This document shows positions 14,502 through 17,483 of a DNA stretch of 17,483 nucleotides, in pieces (the first letter of the stretch is position 1; each line of letters starts with the position of its first letter). The notes beneath the pieces are model-generated. The model did not search any database and had not been told where the DNA came from. It saw only the letters and a program-made list of their open reading frames with translations. This DNA comes from DASSBR01 sp035701285 (GTDB lineage Bacteria > Pseudomonadota > Gammaproteobacteria > Natronospirales > DASSBR01). A program made the position numbers and the translations under genes. The stretch lies in the NCBI GenBank assembly GCA_035701285.1, contig DASSNT010000075.1, positions 1 through 17,483 on the forward strand, written 5' to 3'.

Positions 14502-14514
14502 GGTAACCGTTACC
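14502..14514. promoter_or_regulatory. Perfect 13-base palindrome GGTAAC-C-GTTACC
   Basis: GGTAAC and its exact complement GTTACC flank a single C. It lies about 40 bases upstream of the candidate promoter of the dehydrogenase gene, a position where an activator or repressor dimer could bind. It is short enough to be chance. Confidence 0.25.
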
Positions 14515-14848
14515 CGCGTAAGCTACGATGATGCGACGGCATCGAGACCGCTGCTGGTCCACCCGGTGGTTGTGCTCGTGGACCTCTGCCTGCAAGTGGT
14601 GAGAGGCCACCAACTCGCCGCAGATTACGCGTCATTCCGGGCTGGACGAGATTCGGATCATGGGCGCGAGCAGATCTGGCAGCAGACAAGCAAATGTGTC
14701 ATAGCGCCATGAAAAATGAGAGAAATGGTGGTGATGGGTACTATCACACCGGAAACCTAAGCAATTGATTTTCGGTAACTTACGCTTTTTGAGTTTTCTC
14801 GTGTACCCCCGCCTGTACCCTCACGCGAGGGCGGCGCTCAAAAAAGGC

Positions 14849-15166
14849 TCACCGGGACGGAATCTCACCGGTCGGCTCATTATCACCGGACCGCGTATAT
14901 GGCGCCAACTTGGCGCGCAGCGTCGCATCGTCGCCCATCAGGATCCCGATCGACTGCACCAGCGCCTTCTGCACCTCGGCCGGCGTGCTGGATTCCGTCA
15001 GATCCTGAATCGGCAGATGCGGGACCGACTGAACCTGAACCTTCTCGCAGCCGACCGAAACCGGTACCTGCACGACATCGGGCATTCGCGGCGCGGTCGA
15101 GCAGCCGGCAAGCGCCGCCAGCAGCGGCAATAAGATTAGCTTGTTCATCCGTCGTTGGTTGGCCAC
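14849..15166 (-). CDS. Outer-membrane lipoprotein, Rz1-like spanin (o-spanin)
   Basis: A 105-residue lipoprotein. The N-terminus has basic residues, a hydrophobic stretch (LILLPLLAALAGC) and a lipobox with the Cys at residue 22. The mature part starts STAPRMPDVVQVPVSVGCEKV and includes several prolines, as Rz1-like o-spanins of tailed phages do. It would join the inner-membrane spanin to fuse inner and outer membranes at lysis. I use GTG 15166, not ATG 15148, because GGGGAGG sits 8 bases ahead of the GTG and nothing usable precedes the ATG. That ribosome site lies inside the last codons of the upstream gene, whose stop is three bases away. Unlike lambda Rz1 it is not embedded in Rz. Confidence 0.72.
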   Translation of the reverse strand: MANQRRMNKLILLPLLAALAGCSTAPRMPDVVQVPVSVGCEKVQVQSVPHLPIQDLTESSTPAEVQKALVQSIGILMGDDATLRAKLAPYTRSGDNEPTGEIPSR

Positions 15167-15169
15167 ATA

Positions 15170-15595
15170 TCAGCCTCCCCAGCTTTCCGATAAATCCAAT
15201 GCCTGGTCGCGCGCCCAATCGACTGCGGCCTTGCATTCCTTCGGGACCACGGCTTTCTCGATTGTCTTGACCCGGTCTCGGTAAACCACCTTCACCTGCT
15301 GGGCGCGGTCGGCGGCTTCGGCGAGTGCCTCCGCCTGACTCGCCTTCGCCTGCCGCAACAGATCGATCGCCTCGTTCTGCTTGTTCAGGGCAGCGACGGC
15401 CGTGTCGCGTTCAGCCTTGAGGCTGGCGATTTTCTGGTTTGCGGCCTGCAGATCAGAGCGCGTCAACCAGAGCGACCACCCCAGGCCGCCAATGACAGCC
15501 GCCACTATCAGTAGGCCGAGAACCTTCGGGTTCTTGAACAGGTAGACAAAACACTTCTTGAGCAGCTTGAGAAAGCCAAAAAACAGCGCGCCCAT
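15170..15595 (-). CDS. Inner-membrane spanin, Rz-like (i-spanin)
   Basis: A 141-residue protein with one membrane helix (about 24-44, KVLGLLIVAAVIGGLGWSLWL) and a periplasmic Ala/Gln/Lys-rich coiled coil (about 46-115, with RSDLQAANQKIASLKAERD). It ends with two or so conserved-looking features: VVPKECKAAVDWARD and a Cys. Topology and gene pairing fit Rz-type i-spanins. It has an unusual basic, amphipathic 20-residue N-terminal extension (MGALFFGFLKLLKKCFVYLF) before the membrane helix. ATG 15595 overlaps the TAA of the upstream small gene (TAATG), so translation is probably coupled; only a weak GGTGG lies ahead. The frame extends to 15631 but without reason to use it. Confidence 0.7.
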   Translation of the reverse strand: MGALFFGFLKLLKKCFVYLFKNPKVLGLLIVAAVIGGLGWSLWLTRSDLQAANQKIASLKAERDTAVAALNKQNEAIDLLRQAKASQAEALAEAADRAQQVKVVYRDRVKTIEKAVVPKECKAAVDWARDQALDLSESWGG

Positions 15596-15696
15596 TACGT
15601 GCCACCGGTCGGCGGATCGTCGTCGCCGCACAACAGCAGGAAGCCGCCGATAATGGCCGCGCAGACGATGAAATAGAACAAGTCGAGCGCCGTCAT
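15595..15696 (-). CDS. 33-residue single-helix membrane protein in the phage lysis cassette
   Basis: A tiny gene between the tail protein and the i-spanin. It encodes a short N-terminus, one strongly hydrophobic segment (LFYFIVCAAIIGGFLLLC, about residues 6-23) and an acidic tail GDDDPPTGGT. Its ATG overlaps the tail protein's TAA (TAATG), and its own TAA overlaps the i-spanin ATG the same way. This double coupling is the main reason to believe it is translated. No family is recognised. By position it could be a minimal holin, antiholin or spanin accessory; this is inference only. Confidence 0.6.
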   Translation of the reverse strand: MTALDLFYFIVCAAIIGGFLLLCGDDDPPTGGT

Positions 15697-17483
15697 TAGA
15701 AATCGATCTTGTTGTGGTGCAGGATGTAGCGGCCGTTGCCGCTGAATGGCCGCCCCTGAAGTCTGCGGACGAAACGAGTCAGGATAACCTCGAGCCGTGA
15801 CAGCCGCCGACCGGCCCAATACCAGCCGTCGTGAGCGGCGATGTGCTGCACCCACTGCTCGCCAATGTCCATGATTTCGATGACCGGATCGAAATACTTC
15901 TCGCCGAAATCGTCAACCGGTACTTCCCGGCCCAGCAGATCGTTCGTGAGTATCCAGCCGTCTCTCGTCGCGATCCGGGCCGACTGAGAGCATGGAAGCT
16001 GAATGCCGCGTTTGGTCGTAACCATGAAGCAACGCATGAGCTTCGGTTCGCTGTACGTCACGTCGAAGTACATCGGCTCAAGCGTCGACGGGTCCGCGCC
16101 CTCAAGGCGATCACCGACACGCACGTCCCCGATCCGACCGGTCGGCGTGACGCCGTCGACCACGACACAGCCACTATGGCCGCCCGAATAGGTGTAATTG
16201 AACGTCACGGTACAGTAGCCGGAATATTTAACGTAGCCGGCCGCATCGGTCACCTTGACTCGGAAGGTGCCGCTGACTGAGCCGCTGGTGCCGCCGGAAA
16301 TAACAGCCTCATAAGTGCCGTCTTCGTCTACATAACCCTGCCCAGACACCCGGTACCAGTTGTAGCTGTAGGGCTTCTTCCCGCCGCTGACACTGGCCCG
16401 CACGGTCACGGACGCAGTACAGGATGATCCCGTCGTCGAGCAGCTCGCCGACGCACTGCTGGGGATGGAGACCGCCAGATTGCTGACGTAATTGTAATGC
16501 GCCGTGAATGTGCAGTAGTTGCTGTAAACAGAGTAGCCCAGGCTGTCCGTCACCTTCACCCGGAACCGGACGCTGTCGTCGCCGTTGGTCCGGTTCCGAA
16601 TGACAACATACGAGTTGGTGAATCCGTCCGGCCATGTGGTTTCGCCGGTACCGTTATCGTACTGCCACTCGTACGAATATGGCGGCTTCCCGCCGCGCAC
16701 GACCGCGTCCACGCGCTTCTCGACCACGCAGGAGTCGCCCGACGTCGAGCAATCGCCGCTGATGGCATCGGGAATGCTGGCGGACAGGTTGTTGATGAAG
16801 TGGTACTGGAATCCGATTGTGCAGCTGTTGGTAGAAACCTGCTTGCCGCTGGCGTCGGTAACGCGACAACCGACGGTGGCCAGCACATTCCCGCTCGTGC
16901 TGCGCGCGATTGTGGCGGTCTGCTGGTTTTGCGACCCGTTCTGGAACGAGCAGCTGCCCGCTATCACATACCACTCGTACGAGTAAGGCGGCTTCCCTTT
17001 CGACACCAGCACCGGCACATTGACAGACGCGACGCAGGAATCGCCGCTGGTGCTACATTCGGCATTGGCCGATACCGGAAGCGACGCTTCGAGGTCGCTC
17101 TCGTATACGAGCGAGAAAGTGACAATGCAGTCGTTGGTATCGACAACGCCGTTCTGAGAGTCCGAGACCTGGCAGCTCACAGTCGCCTGTACGTCCGCCG
17201 CGTCGGTCGGATCGGCCTCAATCGTGATTGTGTCCGTACCCTGTCCGGCCACGATGGCCGCGCCGGTAACCGTCCAGGCGTACGTGTAACCGGGGAAGCC
17301 GCCGCCGGCCGTGACCTGGACTGTAGCCTGCGCCGTACAGCTCGCGCCGCTGGTCGAGCAGGACGCGGCTGCCGTGTCCGGCAAAGACGCGGCCAGCGGG
17401 GTATCGGGGCGGGAGTAGCGCGCGGCGAAGATGTCAGCCAGATCTACGCCGGCGACGCTATAGCCGACGTTGCCGGTGATCCG
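15696..17483 (-). CDS. Phage tail-associated protein with Ig/PKD-like repeats and C-terminal Hint domain (5' end beyond window)
   Basis: The frame is open to the right edge, so 595 C-terminal residues are visible and the true start lies outside. Numbering from the edge: 1-29 is a region with GYSVAGVDLADIF; four Ig/PKD-like repeats of about 102 residues follow at 30-434, each opening with CST(S/T)GxSC and, in repeats 2-4, a KPYSY/KPPYSY motif before a Trp; then a Hint domain at 439-591. The Hint domain starts with C439 (CVVVDGV), contains VRVGDRL, a degenerate block B (LPCSQSARIATRDGW), a block-F-like segment (HIAAHDGWYWAG) and ends ILHHN (N591) plus KIDF. It probably sits at the tail tip or fibre; phage assignment rests on the lysis genes downstream. 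No chaperone gene is seen. Confidence 0.75.
   Translation of the reverse strand, partial: RITGNVGYSVAGVDLADIFAARYSRPDTPLAASLPDTAAASCSTSGASCTAQATVQVTAGGGFPGYTYAWTVTGAAIVAGQGTDTITIEADPTDAADVQATVSCQVSDSQNGVVDTNDCIVTFSLVYESDLEASLPVSANAECSTSGDSCVASVNVPVLVSKGKPPYSYEWYVIAGSCSFQNGSQNQQTATIARSTSGNVLATVGCRVTDASGKQVSTNSCTIGFQYHFINNLSASIPDAISGDCSTSGDSCVVEKRVDAVVRGGKPPYSYEWQYDNGTGETTWPDGFTNSYVVIRNRTNGDDSVRFRVKVTDSLGYSVYSNYCTFTAHYNYVSNLAVSIPSSASASCSTTGSSCTASVTVRASVSGGKKPYSYNWYRVSGQGYVDEDGTYEAVISGGTSGSVSGTFRVKVTDAAGYVKYSGYCTVTFNYTYSGGHSGCVVVDGVTPTGRIGDVRVGDRLEGADPSTLEPMYFDVTYSEPKLMRCFMVTTKRGIQLPCSQSARIATRDGWILTNDLLGREVPVDDFGEKYFDPVIEIMDIGEQWVQHIAAHDGWYWAGRRLSRLEVILTRFVRRLQGRPFSGNGRYILHHNKIDF
15699..16169 (-). 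other. Hint (hedgehog/intein) domain within the tail protein
   Basis: Domain boundaries run from Cys439 (codon 16169-16167) to the end of the protein. Block A: CVVVDGV then VRVGDRL. Block B: SQSARIATRDGW where inteins have T-x-x-H-x-x-x-T-x-x-GW, so Thr appears as Ser and His as Ala. Block F: VIEIMDIGEQWVQHIAAHDG. Block G: ILHHN, followed by Lys-Ile-Asp-Phe. The residue after Asn is Lys, not Cys/Ser/Thr, so conventional splicing is not expected. Confidence 0.7.
16182..17396 (-). repeat. Four tandem Ig/PKD-like protein repeats with a CSTSGxSC signature
   Basis: Repeat starts fall at about residues 30, 131, 233 and 336 of the visible protein, a period of 101-103 residues. Each has L-x-x-S-(L/I)-P, then Cys-x6-Cys (C42/C49, C143/C150, C245/C252, C348/C355), a Gly-rich turn before Y-x-W, a C/V-x-V-(S/T)-D core and a late Cys near N/GxC. 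Nucleotide identity is patchy (for example CTCGTACGA recurs at 16671 and 16975 next to GGCGGCTTCCC), so the copies have diverged at DNA level. Confidence 0.75.

Larger units (their letters stand above)
14398..14848. other. Gene-poor spacer between chromosome genes and phage genes; putative attachment region
   Basis: About 450 bases without a convincing gene. The left part carries the candidate promoter and palindrome listed separately. The middle has a hairpin GGTCCAC (14556-14562) / GTGGACC (14578-14584). From about 14690 the sequence becomes AT-richer, and at 14802-14820 the heptamer TGTACCC occurs twice, 12 bases apart. Directly to the right are phage lysis genes. I infer that the host/prophage junction falls in about 14690-14830. 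No tRNA, tmRNA or integrase is visible, and no second copy of a core is available in the window to prove an att site. Confidence 0.4.

Noticed and set aside
14399..14613. N-terminal extension of the dehydrogenase gene to 14613
   Set aside because: The extension is rich in His/Arg with no family match. Family members begin near the MDFENIL segment, and a candidate promoter falls inside the extension.
14690..14830. tRNA or tmRNA gene as integration target
   Set aside because: I looked for a CCA end, T-loop GTTCRA and matching acceptor stems on both strands and saw none.
14883..15236. Alternative 117-codon minus-strand frame over the spanin genes
   Set aside because: The o-spanin frame has a signal peptide, lipobox and good ribosome site; this one has none and is Arg/Gly-rich.
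15699..16169. Full splicing intein with homing endonuclease
   Set aside because: The domain is only about 155 residues with no LAGLIDADG or HNH segment, no +1 Cys/Ser/Thr and just four residues after the final Asn.

Overview
The window looks like a stretch of a GC-rich gammaproteobacterial chromosome (roughly 60% GC by eye) joined on its right to the late end of a prophage. The evidence for the host is the pairing of a DUF3301-type and a CBU_0592-type small membrane protein, a secreted metalloprotease with a GlyGly-CTERM-like tail, an OprO/OprP-like porin and an E. coli-like ArsB. I cannot name the genus.

Layout. Positions 1-1582 (minus) hold an efflux module: a periplasmic adaptor (MFP) and then the N-terminus of an ABC ATPase that runs off the left edge. 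A nested palindrome built from a TGTCCGG heptamer lies just upstream, followed by mscL (with an added zinc ribbon) and murF, both minus, 1757-3672. A divergent pair of small membrane proteins follows at 3734-4308 (plus), then a lone arsB (4321-5631, minus). From 5710 to 11576 the plus strand carries a large secreted reprolysin-like metalloprotease, a porin, an OmpR-type response regulator and its histidine kinase. The last two overlap by one base. The kinase meets a second, soluble histidine kinase tail to tail, sharing a CTAG stop overlap. The second kinase (11573-13228, minus) lies 11 bases behind an acyl-CoA dehydrogenase-family gene (13240-14397, minus).

About 450 bases without a recognisable gene follow (14398-14848). 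Beyond this the content is phage-like, all on the minus strand: a 5'-truncated tail-associated protein with four Ig/PKD-like repeats and a C-terminal Hint (hedgehog/intein) domain, a 33-residue one-helix membrane protein, an inner-membrane spanin and an outer-membrane lipoprotein spanin. The first three are chained by two consecutive TAATG stop/start overlaps, and the lipoprotein starts 3 bases after the i-spanin stop.

Working hypotheses. The metalloprotease, porin and two-component system form an envelope/secretion block in which the TCS may control the porin. The dehydrogenase-like protein and soluble kinase look like a two-gene operon. The most unusual element is the phage tail protein: its Hint domain keeps the N-terminal Cys and the C-terminal His-His-Asn, but appears to have lost the conserved block-B Thr/His and is followed by only four residues. 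That arrangement suggests self-cleavage or crosslinking rather than splicing, or a structural remnant.
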